A stretch of 64,000 bases of DNA from Sulfurimicrobium sp. (GTDB lineage Bacteria; Pseudomonadota; Gammaproteobacteria; Burkholderiales; Sulfuricellaceae). Location: NCBI GenBank assembly GCA_030652035.1, contig JAUSBJ010000019.1, positions 33,316 to 97,315 on the forward strand. The letters run 5' to 3'. Both the position numbers and the translations under genes were made by a program. The notes beneath the pieces are model-generated. The model was not told where the DNA came from. It did not search any database and saw only the letters and a program-made list of their open reading frames with translations. Shown here in pieces: positions 1 through 9,063 of the stretch. Position 1 is the first letter of the stretch. The number at the start of each line of letters is the position of its first letter.

Positions 1-61
1 GGGGGAAATCCAGGCCTTCTGCCTCGCGGCCCAGTTTGATGCATTTAACCGTTCTAGCCAT
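1..61 (-). CDS. yggX: YggX-type Fe(II)-trafficking / oxidative damage protection protein, 5' end only
   Basis: The reverse strand reads ATG at 61-59 and encodes MARTVKCIKLGREAEGLDFP before the window ends. This is the diagnostic N-terminus of YggX, a small cytosolic protein of about 90 residues linked to protecting Fe-S clusters from oxidation. The conserved Cys near residue 7 is present. An AGGAG ribosome site lies at 69-74 on the reverse strand, which supports the start. The rest of the gene lies outside the window. The family call is firm despite the short fragment. Confidence 0.85.
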   Translation of the reverse strand, partial: MARTVKCIKLGREAEGLDFP

Positions 62-77
62 TGCTTTAACTCCTAGT

Positions 78-337
78 AGGGCGTGTTAACCCTAATTTCA
101 CGTCTGCGACGGGGGCGATTTGGGATGCCGCCCGCGAAACAAGACGCGCCGTTGTGCCGCTCACAACAAGCGACTTGTGACAAAGGGGGGCGCCCAAATC
201 GCCCCCGTCCCGAAGGGTTGCATCGAGAAGGCAATGTCTGCGTTGTTGCGGCGCTTGCACCATTCGCTACGCACCGCGCCTAGCATCCATCGCCTTCTCG
301 TTGCAACGCAGGCGTGAAATTAGGGTTAACACGCCCT
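78..337. mobile_element. MITE-like palindromic element with nested inverted repeats
   Basis: Outer arms 78-102 and 313-337 are a perfect 25-bp inverted repeat, and a further 5 matching bases follow after one mismatch (104-108 with 307-311). Inside are two more stems: 108-124 pairs perfectly with 193-209 (17 bp), and about 217-236 pairs with 288-307 with two mismatches. There is no credible coding frame. The layout (terminal inverted repeat around two internal stem-loops, 260 bp) suits a non-autonomous transposable element. No clear target-site duplication is visible. It sits directly upstream of yggX and separates it from the acyltransferase operon. Confidence 0.65.
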
Positions 338-358
338 GCTCAACTCTTGATAATAACG

Positions 359-390
359 AAAAAGCCCCGCGCAAACTACCGCGCGGGGGC
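359..390 (-). terminator. Rho-independent terminator shape on the minus strand, orphan
   Basis: GCCCCGCGC at 364-372 pairs with the GCGCGGGG tract at 381-389 around an eight-base loop. A run of five A at 359-363 becomes the U-tract only when read on the minus strand. No minus-strand gene precedes it within the next 8 kb, so it may be a relic or a roadblock to antisense transcription of the acyltransferase operon. Confidence 0.4.
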
Positions 391-432
391 ACATTCTCTA
401 AACTTCAGGCCGGATATGCGATAATTCAAGCC

Positions 433-1299
433 ATGCAATGGTTTTTCAGACAATTTGCGCGCCTGCCGCTGTCATGGCTGCATGCGCTTGGCATCCTTAC
501 CGGCTGGCTGGTTTACTGGTCCTCCCCCGGCTACGCCACGCGTATGCGCGAGAACATCACCAGGAGCGGCCTGTGCGCCTCGCCGGCAGACTGCCGCCAG
601 TTGTTGCGCCGAGCCATCTCCGAAGCAGGCAAAAGCGTGCTGGAACTGCCGGCCATATGGCTGCGCCCCTACGAGCAAGTCCTGAAGCTGACGCGCAAAA
701 CGGAAGGTTGGGATCGGGTGGAGGCGCTGGCGCGCGAGGGACGTGGCATCCTGTTTCTTACCCCGCATCTGGGCTGTTTCGAAATTTCCAGCCTGTTCAT
801 CGCCAATCACATGCCGATCACCATTCTCTACCGCCCGCCCAAGCTGCGCTGGACCGAGTCGCCCATGCTGGCCGGACGCGGACGCGGCCAGGTGAGCATG
901 GCGCCGACCGATCTCAAGGGCGTCAAGGCGCTGCTCAAGGCGCTCAAGCACGGCCAGTCCGCCGGCATCCTGCCCGATCAGGTGCCGGGCAAGGGAGAGG
1001 GCGTGTGGGCGGATTTTTTCGGCCGCCCGGCCTATACCATGACCCTGTTGCAACGCTTGCAACATTCCACCGGTGCGGCCATCGTGCTGGTATTCGCGGA
1101 ACGCCTGCCAGGAGGCCGGGGCTACGACCTGTGGTTCGAACCGCTGGCGGAAGCATTGCCGCAGGATGCGACGGAGGCAGCGCGCAACATCAATACTGCG
1201 GTCGAAAACCTGGTGCGGCGCAACCCGGCGCAATACCTTTGGAGCTACAACCGCTACAAGGCGCCCAAAGGTTCCAGAGAAAAAGCGGAAAACCAGTGA
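433..1299 (+). CDS. LpxL/HtrB-family lysophospholipid (lipid A) acyltransferase, first copy
   Basis: A 288-residue protein of the LpxL/LpxM family, inner-membrane enzymes that add a secondary acyl chain to lipid A or a related lysophospholipid. A hydrophobic N-terminal anchor (about residues 10-28) is followed by the catalytic HX4E motif in LTPHLGCFE and by the PDQVPGKGEGVW segment typical of the family. ATG 433 is preferred over the longer frame at 301, because that extension runs through the palindromic element and the hairpin at 359-390. Its stop overlaps the start of a second family member by four bases, so the two are co-translated. The exact acyl acceptor cannot be told from sequence. 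Confidence 0.88.
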   Translation: MQWFFRQFARLPLSWLHALGILTGWLVYWSSPGYATRMRENITRSGLCASPADCRQLLRRAISEAGKSVLELPAIWLRPYEQVLKLTRKTEGWDRVEALAREGRGILFLTPHLGCFEISSLFIANHMPITILYRPPKLRWTESPMLAGRGRGQVSMAPTDLKGVKALLKALKHGQSAGILPDQVPGKGEGVWADFFGRPAYTMTLLQRLQHSTGAAIVLVFAERLPGGRGYDLWFEPLAEALPQDATEAARNINTAVENLVRRNPAQYLWSYNRYKAPKGSREKAENQ

Positions 1300-2168
1300 T
1301 CCGCTTCGGCATTTTCATCTTCTGGCTGCTGCATTTCCTCCCCCTGCCCCTGCTGGCCCCCGTCGGCAAGGGCATGGGCATGCTGCTCTACTGGCTGGGG
1401 CGCGAGCGGCGGCGGGTTGCGCGCACCAACCTGCGCCTGTGCTTTCCAGACACGCCAGACGCGCAGCGCGAGCAGTTGGTACGTGCCCACTTCCGTGCTT
1501 TCGGGCAGAGCCTGCTCGACCGCGGCATCCTGTGGTGGTCGTCTGAACGCCGCCTGCGCCGCCTGGTCAAAATCGAAGGTCTGGAACACTGGCAAGCCGT
1601 CAAGGACCAGCCTGTGATCTGGCTGGCGCCGCACTTCGTCGGCCTCGACATGGGCGGTGTGCGCCTGACCGCCGACCGCTCTCTGGTTTCGATGTATAGC
1701 CGGCAAAAGAGCCGGGCAATCGATGAATTGCTGCTGCACGCCAGGACCCGCTTCAACCCCTGCATCATGGTGTCACGCCAGGAAGGACTGAAGCCGGTCA
1801 TCAAGGCGATGAAGCAGGGCCTCCCCTTCTACTACCTGCCGGACATGGATTTCGGCGCGCGCGATGCCGAATTCGTGCCTTTTTTCGGCGTCCCCGCCGC
1901 CACCGTCACCGCCCTGCCGCGCCTCGCCAAACTCACCGGTGCGGCTGTGCTACCTGTGGTCACGCGCCAGCTGCCCGGCGGCAAGGGCTACGTGGCGCGC
2001 TTCTATCCCGCCTGGGACAATTTCCCGAGCGGCGACAGCTACGCCGACACCCTGCGCATGAATCACTTCATCGAGGCGCGGATCAAGGAAATGCCAGAGC
2101 AGTATTTCTGGCTGCACAAACGCTTCAAGACCCGTCCGCCGGGAGAAGGGAAAATCTACGGCGCATGA
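1296..2168 (+). CDS. LpxL/HtrB-family lysophospholipid (lipid A) acyltransferase, second copy
   Basis: A 290-residue paralogue of the preceding gene. It starts at GTG 1296 within a GTGA overlap with the upstream stop. An N-terminal membrane segment (IFIFWLLHFLPLP), the catalytic HX4D motif (APHFVGLD) and the PDMDFG and VPFFG motifs place it in the lipid A late acyltransferase family. Tandem pairs of such genes usually add two different secondary acyl chains in sequence, which is the likely arrangement here. The open frame extends upstream to 438, but that part is an out-of-frame shadow of the first copy. Confidence 0.88.
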   Translation: MIRFGIFIFWLLHFLPLPLLAPVGKGMGMLLYWLGRERRRVARTNLRLCFPDTPDAQREQLVRAHFRAFGQSLLDRGILWWSSERRLRRLVKIEGLEHWQAVKDQPVIWLAPHFVGLDMGGVRLTADRSLVSMYSRQKSRAIDELLLHARTRFNPCIMVSRQEGLKPVIKAMKQGLPFYYLPDMDFGARDAEFVPFFGVPAATVTALPRLAKLTGAAVLPVVTRQLPGGKGYVARFYPAWDNFPSGDSYADTLRMNHFIEARIKEMPEQYFWLHKRFKTRPPGEGKIYGA

Positions 2169-2800
2169 GATGCGCCAATAGCAAGACAGCATGGCGAAGC
2201 TACCCCCCAACCGCCTGAAGGCCTCAAATTCGGCATCGCCATCAAGCTTGGCGCCCTGCTCGCTGCATTCGGCGTGCTGGCCAGCGGGCTTATCGGCTAC
2301 TACACCTATCATGCAACGCGGGGCATTCTGGTTAGAAAAGCAAGCCAGGATCTTCTACAGCCCACACAGGTGCTGGGCCGGCGATTCTCGATCCTGATGG
2401 CGAAGTTGCCAACGACGCCCGTTTTCTGGCGGAGATGCCCCGCTCACACGACATTTTCGGCAGCGGACATGTGGCGGCAATTTCGCGCCAAAACCTGTCA
2501 GCCGAGTTTAAGGGCCTACTGGATGGCGCTCACGCCGGCCTGAAACAGCCAACCTTGCAAGTCGCAGCACCCGTGATGGTGCGATCATGGTAACGCCCTG
2601 GGGGGGCATTGTGATCAATGTCGACCGGAACCGCCCGCTTAAGGCCGATCTGGGCGCAGTCGCTACGTATCAGCGCCAGCATCGGCATCAGCGTCTTTCC
2701 CAAAGATGGCGGCAACATGGAGGAATTGCTGCATAACGCCGATGTCGCGATGTATGACTCCAAACGTAGTGGTCGTAACACCCTCCGTTTCCATTCGTAA
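2169..2800 (+). pseudogene. Remnant of a membrane sensor diguanylate cyclase (GGDEF) gene
   Basis: Three pieces of one protein lie in different frames. At 2208-2380 a membrane segment reads GIAIKLGALLAAFGVLASG and continues toward VLGRRF. The frame then shifts and a periplasmic sensor piece reads DPDGEVANDARFLAEMPR and runs to a TAA near 2592. At about 2660-2800 the last part of a GGDEF domain appears (SASIGISVFPKDGG and ADVAMYDSKRSGRN). The GGDEF signature itself and the linker are deleted. No intact start-to-stop frame covers the parts, so this is a decayed gene with at least one frameshift and one internal deletion. Confidence 0.8.
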
Positions 2801-2852
2801 AACAGTCACTCCTGAATATCGTGGATATGCGAACAATCCTGGATAACCGCTT

Positions 2853-3262
2853 CCAGGTTCACAGGGCTACAACAGGCTGGACTTGCAACTCCCGGCCACC
2901 GTTCTATTGGCGGACAAGGCCGGCGCGCCCTTCGCGCATCACGCCGTCTGTTTGGATGGGTGCCACAATCTCGAGCATTTTCGCTTCAAAGATTTTGACC
3001 AAGCCATGATGAGGTGCCAAAATCTCGCCTGACGGGCATGAGCGGGCAATTGACGTAGATGTACGCGATCCGCAGCATCTGCGTTACGATACCAGGAAGG
3101 CGGCAGAAGAAATGGCCTGCTCCGGCATGGCCAGCTACTGCATGTCACTTGATCCGAAAACGGACCATATATGCATCCCGGATTTTCAGGGCCAAGAACC
3201 GTATGGCGGCAAACCATGTGGAACGGCTGCCTGAAAAAACGCCACTACTTTATGCAGGACTT
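2853..3262 (+). pseudogene. Remnant of a NorD/CbbO-type VWA-domain protein
   Basis: Fragments in two frames match the C-terminal half of NorD-like von Willebrand A proteins, which accompany nitric oxide reductase (NorD) or Rubisco (CbbO) as activation factors. A first piece at 2877-3031 includes GAPFAHHAV and FRFKDFDQA before a stop. A second, at 3054-3200, includes DVRDPQHLRYDTRKAAEEM and YCMSLDPKTD. After a frameshift near 3170-3190 comes NHVERLPEKTPLLYAGLT, the usual end of the family. The segment between the first two pieces is missing. The family match is from memory but rests on several consecutive signature stretches. No intact nor or cbb partner lies in the window. Confidence 0.75.
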
Positions 3263-3267
3263 ACGCA

Positions 3268-3570
3268 ATGGCACAACAGCTTTATGTCGGTATCGACAAG
3301 GATGAAAAAGGCGGCTTGACTCACCTGGGCCGCATGGTGCGCGATGCCTGGGTGTTTGGCATCCTGCCCGAAACGGAAACCTGCACGGGTTGGGATTTCG
3401 CCCGTATGCAAAATCTGTACGATAAAGTGTATGCTGCCTGGGAGCCCTATGCGCATATTCCCAGCCGGCTTCCGGACGACTTGCGCGAGCGCCATACCAG
3501 GATGTACGCGCAAGCCATCAAGAAAGCGCATGACACCGGCTGGGACGCGGAACTGGGCGAGGACGAATAA
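3268..3570 (+). CDS. Conserved-looking small cytosolic protein of unknown function
   Basis: A 100-residue acidic protein with no signal peptide or membrane segment. It begins MAQQLYVGIDKDEKGG and contains GRMVRDAWVFGILPETETC, a Trp/Tyr-rich middle and a charged C-terminus (AELGEDE). An AGGAC sequence about 12 nt before ATG 3268 may serve as ribosome site. It begins directly after the NorD-like remnant and could once have belonged to that transcription unit. I do not recognise the family; the even codon use and protein-like composition support a real gene. Confidence 0.6.
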   Translation: MAQQLYVGIDKDEKGGLTHLGRMVRDAWVFGILPETETCTGWDFARMQNLYDKVYAAWEPYAHIPSRLPDDLRERHTRMYAQAIKKAHDTGWDAELGEDE

Positions 3571-3921
3571 GTCCCCGGAAATTTATCCGGCGCTCGGGCG
3601 CCGGGAATTTGGGAACTCGCGCTGCCCCGTCAAAACACCCCTTTGCTGCAGGGCACGAGAGCGTTCCGCCTGCAGGCGCACCTTCGAGAAAAACAAACTC
3701 CCCAGCATCCTGAATCGCAAGGTATAGCATAACGCAGCGGGGCAAACTGGCCGGAGGCGTTGCGCGACAGCAGTGCATGCGCCAGATTGTATTGTCGAGG
3801 TGGAAATCGGGGTTCGCGCGCTGATTCGAGGTTACGGTAACAGGCAATTTGCATGCATACTCCATGCGTGGCGCACAAGCTGCAAGAATTATCCTTGTCT
3901 TTGAGCATTTCGAGGAAATGT
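3571..3921. other. Intergenic stretch with one strong hairpin, no gene seen
   Basis: A perfect 7-bp stem (CCGGCGC at 3587-3593 with GCGCCGG at 3598-3604, four-base loop) lies 17 nt after the preceding stop. It has no T-run, so it is at best a weak terminator or an mRNA 3'-end structure. The remaining bases hold short open frames on both strands that look like noise. The last part carries the psiE promoter and its ribosome site. Confidence 0.5.
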
Positions 3922-4359
3922 ATGATCAAAAAACCGATCCAGGAATTCAACAAATGGTTGCTCTCCCTGGTGGAGCATATAGGCCTCCTGATCATCGCCA
4001 TTGCCACGGTGTTCGCCATGGGAAGCGAAGTCATGGTCATGGTGCGGGCGGGGCAGGTAACCCTGGCCGACCTGCTGCTGCTCTTCCTCTACCTGGAAGT
4101 GCTGGCGATGGTTGGGCTGTATTACAGAACGGGCAAACTGCCGGTGCGCTTTCCGCTGTACATCGGCATGGTGGCGCTGGCGCGCTATCTGATCCTGGAC
4201 ATGAAGGCCATGGACGACTGGCGCATGCTCGCGGTGAGCGGTTCGATCCTGATGCTGACGATGGCGGTGCTGATGATCCGGTTCGGCCATGTTCGTTATC
4301 CCTATCCTGGCGACGAGCAGGTAGCCGAGTCACATAACAGCGATCAAACCAAGAGTTGA
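3922..4359 (+). CDS. psiE: PsiE-family inner-membrane protein
   Basis: A 145-residue protein with four predicted membrane helices (about residues 15-37, 47-66, 76-95 and 104-122) and the PsiE-family layout, including DLLLLFLYLEVLAMVGLYY and PLYIGMVALARYLILD. PsiE is named for phosphate-starvation induction in E. coli; its molecular role is unknown. ATG 3922 is chosen because GAGG at 3912-3915 lies at the right distance. The in-frame start at 3853 would add a non-hydrophobic extension with no ribosome site. It stands alone, about 100 nt before purE. Confidence 0.8.
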   Translation: MIKKPIQEFNKWLLSLVEHIGLLIIAIATVFAMGSEVMVMVRAGQVTLADLLLLFLYLEVLAMVGLYYRTGKLPVRFPLYIGMVALARYLILDMKAMDDWRMLAVSGSILMLTMAVLMIRFGHVRYPYPGDEQVAESHNSDQTKS

Positions 4360-4458
4360 GCAATTTCCGGAAGATTCGCCTCAACCTGCAGCGCTGCTGC
4401 GCAGAGACCAGCGGCACGCTAAAATGGACGATACGGAACCGATCAAGGAACAAGACGA

Positions 4459-4956
4459 ATGAGCGTACAAGTTAAAATTGGCGTCGTCATGGGCAGCACC
4501 AGCGACTGGGATATCATGCGCCACGCCTGCGACATGCTGCGTAGCCTCGGCGTGCCCTATGAAGCACGCGTGGTTTCGGCGCACCGCACCCCGGACCTGC
4601 TGTTCAAGTATGCGGAAGAAGCCCAAGCGCGCGGGCTGGCCTGCATTATTGCCGGCGCCGGCGGGGCTGCGCACCTTCCCGGCATGCTGGCGGCAAAGAC
4701 CGCTGTGCCTGTGCTGGGCGTCCCTGTGCCGTCGCGCTACCTGAAGGGCATCGATTCGCTGCTGTCCATCGTGCAAATGCCGAAAGGCATCCCGGTCGCC
4801 ACTTTTGCCCTGGGCGAAGCGGGAGCGGCCAATGCCGCCCTGTTCGCCGCCGCCCTGCTGGCGCCTCATGACCCCGAGACCGCGCGCCGCCTGGATGCTT
4901 TCCGTGCTGCCCAGAGCGAAGCCGCGCTGACCTCGACCCTGCCGGAGCAGCCATGA
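4459..4956 (+). CDS. purE: N5-carboxyaminoimidazole ribonucleotide mutase PurE
   Basis: A 165-residue class I PurE, which interconverts N5-CAIR and CAIR in de novo purine synthesis. The family signatures are intact: [10 protein letters not shown] near the N-terminus, VVSAHRTPD, the Gly-rich [12 protein letters not shown] loop and [16 protein letters not shown]. The length matches the family. It overlaps purK by four bases (ATGA), as expected for partners that hand on the unstable N5-CAIR intermediate. AAGGAA before the start provides a ribosome site. Confidence 0.97.
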   Translation: MSVQVKIGVVMGSTSDWDIMRHACDMLRSLGVPYEARVVSAHRTPDLLFKYAEEAQARGLACIIAGAGGAAHLPGMLAAKTAVPVLGVPVPSRYLKGIDSLLSIVQMPKGIPVATFALGEAGAANAALFAAALLAPHDPETARRLDAFRAAQSEAALTSTLPEQP

Positions 4957-6107
4957 ACCAGGCAGACGCCTCCAGCATGATCCTGCCCCCCGCCACCCTC
5001 GGCATACTCGGCGGCGGCCAATTGGGCCGCATGTTCACGGTGGCGGCGCGAACCATGGGTTACCGCGTGATGGTGCTGGACCCCGACCCGGACAGCCCCG
5101 CCGGCGCACTGGCCGACATCCACCTGCGCGCGGCTTACCGTGACCACGCTGCGCTGGAGAAAATGGGCCGCGCCTGCGCGGCGGTCACCACCGAATTCGA
5201 AAATGTACCGGCCGATAGCCTGGAATTCCTGGCACAATTCTGCCCGGTACGCCCAGGTGCTGCCGCTGTCGAAATTGCCCAGGACCGCCGCCGCGAAAAA
5301 ACATTCCTGCAGTCGAACGGCTTCAGTACAGCGCCGTTCGAAACGGTGGAAAATCACAGCGATCTTGCCGCCGCCTTCAGGATTATCGGCTCACCCGCTG
5401 TGCTCAAGACCGCCCGCATGGGCTATGACGGCAAAGGCCAAGCGAAAGTCAACAGCATCGCCGAACTTGACGCCGCTTTCCAGCAGATGGGCGCGGTACC
5501 CTGCGTGCTGGAAGCCTGGATGCCGCTGCAGACTGAAATCTCAGTGGTGGTGGCGCGCGGCGTCGGCGGACAAACGGCCGCTTTCCCTGCGGCAGAAAAC
5601 CACCACGCACACGGCATCCTCGATACCAGCATTGTGCCCGCGCAAGTCGCTGCCGAACTGGCCGAACAGGCACTCGACACCGCCACGGCCATTGCTGCCG
5701 TGCTCGATTACTGCGGCGTGCTGGCGGTGGAGTTTTTCGTGCTTGGCGATGGCCGTCTGCTGGTCAACGAAATTGCCCCGCGCCCGCACAATAGCGGCCA
5801 CTTCACGCTGAACGCCTGTGTTACTTCGCAGTTCGAGCAGCAGGTGCGAACGGTAGCGGGCCTGCCGCTGGGCGCGCCCGACCTGCTGCGCCCGGTGGCG
5901 ATGCTCAACCTGCTTGGAGACCTGTGGCGGAATGGGCAGGAACCGCCATGGGACGTCGTACTGCGCCATCCACAGGCAAAATTGCACCTGTATGGCAAGC
6001 GGGGCGCCCATCCCGGCCGCAAGATGGGGCACATCAACGTGCTGAGCGAAAGCGTGGATGATGCACTCGGGCAGGCGCTCGACCTGCGAGCCGCGCTGAC
6101 AGCTTAA
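4953..6107 (+). CDS. purK: N5-carboxyaminoimidazole ribonucleotide synthase PurK
   Basis: A 384-residue ATP-grasp enzyme that makes N5-CAIR from AIR, bicarbonate and ATP. The N-terminal Rossmann-like motif [13 protein letters not shown], the ATP-grasp segment [12 protein letters not shown] and the metal/ATP-binding [14 protein letters not shown] are all present. Its start is embedded in the end of purE, giving translational coupling. Length and motif order are normal for proteobacterial PurK. Confidence 0.97.
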   Translation: MNQADASSMILPPATLGILGGGQLGRMFTVAARTMGYRVMVLDPDPDSPAGALADIHLRAAYRDHAALEKMGRACAAVTTEFENVPADSLEFLAQFCPVRPGAAAVEIAQDRRREKTFLQSNGFSTAPFETVENHSDLAAAFRIIGSPAVLKTARMGYDGKGQAKVNSIAELDAAFQQMGAVPCVLEAWMPLQTEISVVVARGVGGQTAAFPAAENHHAHGILDTSIVPAQVAAELAEQALDTATAIAAVLDYCGVLAVEFFVLGDGRLLVNEIAPRPHNSGHFTLNACVTSQFEQQVRTVAGLPLGAPDLLRPVAMLNLLGDLWRNGQEPPWDVVLRHPQAKLHLYGKRGAHPGRKMGHINVLSESVDDALGQALDLRAALTA

Positions 6108-6128
6108 GAATCAAACGGACAAAGCCCA

Positions 6129-7007
6129 ATGCCCCTGGTACACATGAACGATATGCTGAATCACGCCTACCGCCACGCGTATGCCGTTGGCGCATTTGGC
6201 GTGGTCACGCTGGATTTTCTCGAAGCCATCATCCGGGCGGCGGAAAATTTTCGCGCACCGGTCATCCTCAATCTGACCGAGTCGCATTTTGACTATTACG
6301 ATTTCGATCTGCTGGCCCCGGCTGTCGTGGCGGCAGCGCGACGCGCCAAGGTACCAGTGGCGATCCATCTCGATCATGGCCGCAGTATCGAATCCGCCGA
6401 GCGGGCGATACGCTGCGGTTTCAGCGGGGTGATGGTGGACTACTCGGATCAGCTCTTCGAAGACAATCTGCGCCTCACGCGCGATGTGGTCAAGCTGGCA
6501 CATGCCAGCGAAGTATCGGTGGAGGGTGAACTGGGCTATATCCCGGGGGGCGAGGGCGAGAACGCAGAAAACATGTCGCTCGAATTTGAATACACTTCGC
6601 ATTCGGAAGCCAAGGTGTTCGTGTCGCGCACCGGAGTGGATTGCCTCGCGGTATCCATCGGCACCGTGCACGGGCGCATGAAGGGGATACCGAAGCTGGA
6701 TTATGCGCGCCTGGCGAGAATCAACGAAGCGGTGGAAATACCTCTGGTCATCCACGGGGGAAGCGGGCTTTCCGACGACCAGTTCCGCAAGCTGATCGCC
6801 AACGGGGTGGCCAAGATCAACTATTACACCGCGCTTTCCGATCTTGCCGTGCGGCATATCCGGGAAAATCCCTCCATCGGCGACAACGGTTACATGGCCC
6901 TCAAGCGCAGCATCCGGGAAGCGGTGCGCGCCGAGATTGAACGCTGCATCCGCCTGTGGGGCAGCGGCGGGCGAGCGGCGGAAGTGCTGGAACAGTGCCG
7001 CCATTAG
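6129..7007 (+). CDS. Class II fructose/tagatose-bisphosphate aldolase family protein
   Basis: A 292-residue zinc-dependent class II aldolase. The metal site is visible: the HLDHG pair (first His ligand and catalytic Asp), the EGELG segment, the SIGTVHG segment with a second His, and the final HGGSGL phosphate and zinc loop. The length and the LGYIPGGEGEN insertion resemble the GatY/KbaY/AgaY branch more than the 350-residue glycolytic Fba of enterics, so the substrate could be fructose-1,6-bisphosphate or a related ketose bisphosphate. It lies 21 nt after purK on the same strand and may be read through from it. Confidence 0.85.
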   Translation: MPLVHMNDMLNHAYRHAYAVGAFGVVTLDFLEAIIRAAENFRAPVILNLTESHFDYYDFDLLAPAVVAAARRAKVPVAIHLDHGRSIESAERAIRCGFSGVMVDYSDQLFEDNLRLTRDVVKLAHASEVSVEGELGYIPGGEGENAENMSLEFEYTSHSEAKVFVSRTGVDCLAVSIGTVHGRMKGIPKLDYARLARINEAVEIPLVIHGGSGLSDDQFRKLIANGVAKINYYTALSDLAVRHIRENPSIGDNGYMALKRSIREAVRAEIERCIRLWGSGGRAAEVLEQCRH

Positions 7008-7208
7008 CGGGAAATTGAACATCTATTGTTCCACCGTGTTCCGGGCGCCGCAAAACTAGGCGCCAGCGCCATGCATCTGGTATGATTCCGGCCTGCGGCA
7101 TTTGTCTCCAGTCCTCGCGCCGCTGCCCTTCCGGCTTATCAAACTCCCTATTCGTCCTAAGACTGGCGCCAAACAAGGCGACAGGCCGATATAATTTTCA
7201 GGAATTCC

Positions 7209-8558
7209 ATGTCTTTTTCTTCCCTCGGCCTGTCCGATGAAATCGTCCGTGCCGTTACCGAGCACGGTTATACCATCCCCACCCCGATCCAGTTGCAGGC
7301 GATTCCCACTGTGCTTTCGGGTGGCGACCTCCTGGCCGGCGCGCAAACCGGCACCGGAAAAACCGCCGGTTTTACCCTGCCGATTCTGCATCGCCTTTCT
7401 GTCGGCGGCGACAAGGCACCGTCTGGCGGTTACACCCCCGGCCATTACCCGATCCGGGCGCTGATGCTCACCCCGACGCGCGAACTCGCAGCCCAGGTCG
7501 AGGAAAGCGTGCGCACCTATGGCAAATACGTGAAGCTCAAATCCATGGTGATGTTCGGCGGCGTCAACATCAACCCGCAGATCCAGCGCCTGAGAAGCCG
7601 CGTCGACATTCTGGTTGCCACACCGGGCCGCCTGCTCGACCATCTGCAGCAAAAAACGGTCGATCTTTCGCACGTCGAGATCCTGGTGCTGGACGAAGCC
7701 GACCGCATGCTGGACATGGGCTTCATCCGAGACATCAAGCGCGTGCTCGCGGTATTGCCCAAGCATCGCCAAAACCTGCTGTTCTCCGCCACCTTCTCCG
7801 ACGAAATCAAGACGCTGGCAGACGGGCTGCTCGACAAGCCGGCCCTGATCGAAGTGGCGCGCCGCAACGTCACCGCCGACACGGTGGCGCAAAAAGTTTA
7901 CAAAGTCGACCGCGAAAGAAAACGCGAACTGCTCACCCACCTGATCAAGGAACACAGCTGGCACCAGGTGCTGGTGTTCACGCGCACCAAGCACGGCGCC
8001 AACAAGCTGTCCGAGCAACTGACCAAGGACGGCATCCCGGCGCTCGCCATCCACGGCAACAAGAGCCAGGCTGCGCGCACCCGCGCCCTGTCGGAGTTCA
8101 AGACCGGTAAGCTGCAGGTACTGGTAGCCACCGACATCGCCGCGCGCGGCATCGACATCAGCGAACTGCCGCACGTGGTCAACTTCGAGTTACCCAATGT
8201 GCCAGAAGATTACGTCCACCGCATCGGCCGCACCGGCCGCGCCGGCTCGGAAGGCGAGGCCGTTTCGCTGGTGTGTATCGACGAAAAGAAACTGTTGTCG
8301 GATATCGAAAGATTGATCAAGCGCGAGATACCCGAGGTTGTGGTGCCGGGCTTCGAGCCCGACCCGTCGATCAAGGCCGAACCGATCCTGAACGGGCAGA
8401 ATCGGGGCGGTGGAGGGCAGCGCTCAGGCGGAAGAAGCCAGCCTGGCGCTCGTTCCGGAAACCGCTCGACAGCCCCCTCTGCCGCCAGGCCCAGAGGGCC
8501 GGCAGGCAGCAGCACGGGCAAGCCGCCGCTGCATCGCACCGGCGGGCGTGGCCGCTGA
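7209..8558 (+). CDS. rhlE: ATP-dependent DEAD-box RNA helicase, RhlE type
   Basis: A 449-residue DEAD-box helicase with all core motifs in order: Q motif (PIQLQAIP), motif [17 protein letters not shown], motif II DEAD in [22 protein letters not shown] and [10 protein letters not shown]. The last 70 residues are a Gly/Arg/Ser-rich basic tail, typical of the RhlE subgroup and used for RNA binding. RhlE-type proteins act in ribosome assembly and RNA turnover. AGGAA lies just upstream of ATG 7209. It appears to be transcribed on its own. Confidence 0.92.
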   Translation: MSFSSLGLSDEIVRAVTEHGYTIPTPIQLQAIPTVLSGGDLLAGAQTGTGKTAGFTLPILHRLSVGGDKAPSGGYTPGHYPIRALMLTPTRELAAQVEESVRTYGKYVKLKSMVMFGGVNINPQIQRLRSRVDILVATPGRLLDHLQQKTVDLSHVEILVLDEADRMLDMGFIRDIKRVLAVLPKHRQNLLFSATFSDEIKTLADGLLDKPALIEVARRNVTADTVAQKVYKVDRERKRELLTHLIKEHSWHQVLVFTRTKHGANKLSEQLTKDGIPALAIHGNKSQAARTRALSEFKTGKLQVLVATDIAARGIDISELPHVVNFELPNVPEDYVHRIGRTGRAGSEGEAVSLVCIDEKKLLSDIERLIKREIPEVVVPGFEPDPSIKAEPILNGQNRGGGGQRSGGRSQPGARSGNRSTAPSAARPRGPAGSSTGKPPLHRTGGRGR

Positions 8559-8663
8559 CACGACCGGCTCCTCCCCTGTCTCGCCAGAGCGAGCAGCCTT
8601 GCTGCCACTCTCGGCGGGGACACTCCTAGCGGGTGAAAAGGGGAGGCTGGGAGGGTTTGGGGC

Positions 8664-9035
8664 TCAGCCCCCTTTTATCTTGCGCAGTGCAAACCAGATC
8701 GCATACACCAGCGTATTCAGGATCACCACGCCCAGCCCCAGAACTAACTGTACCTCGCGTGTCAGGTCTGCCGGGTAAATCAGGGGCAGCAGGTAACGCG
8801 CAATGAAGTCACCGCTGTAACCCTGTTCTCCACCCGCCTGTCGCAGCAGGTTTTCAAGGGGCGTGAGCGGGCAGATCCCGCCGCTGAACTCGATCAGCGC
8901 CCCCCATATAACTGCCGGCACGTGCAGCCAGGCCAGCCAGCGCCATTTCAGGGCAAAAAACCCGCCCAGCACCACGAACAGGATGAATGCGAAGTGGAGC
9001 AGGACAACCAGGTCGGCGGCGATTTCATGCACCAT
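8664..9035 (-). CDS. DUF2784 family membrane protein
   Basis: A 123-residue protein with three to four hydrophobic helices and the DUF2784 landmarks: DLVVLLHFAFILFVV at the start, the Trp-rich WRWLAWLHVPAVIWGALIEF block and CPLTPLEN followed by a loop containing GYSGDF. Function is unknown; the family is common in proteobacteria. It is 28 nt downstream of yceH on the same strand and may share its transcript. Confidence 0.85.
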   Translation of the reverse strand: MVHEIAADLVVLLHFAFILFVVLGGFFALKWRWLAWLHVPAVIWGALIEFSGGICPLTPLENLLRQAGGEQGYSGDFIARYLLPLIYPADLTREVQLVLGLGVVILNTLVYAIWFALRKIKGG

Positions 9036-9063
9036 TCCGAAACAAGCTCCAGAACCTGAAAAC

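Noticed and set aside
438..1295. Upstream extension of the second acyltransferase frame
   Set aside because: This part overlaps the first acyltransferase in another frame and shows no protein motif; the GTG at 1296 in a GTGA overlap is the natural start.
7190..7195. TATAAT as the rhlE promoter -10 box
   Set aside because: It would start transcription about 7 nt before the ATG and cut off the AGGAA ribosome site, so it is probably chance.
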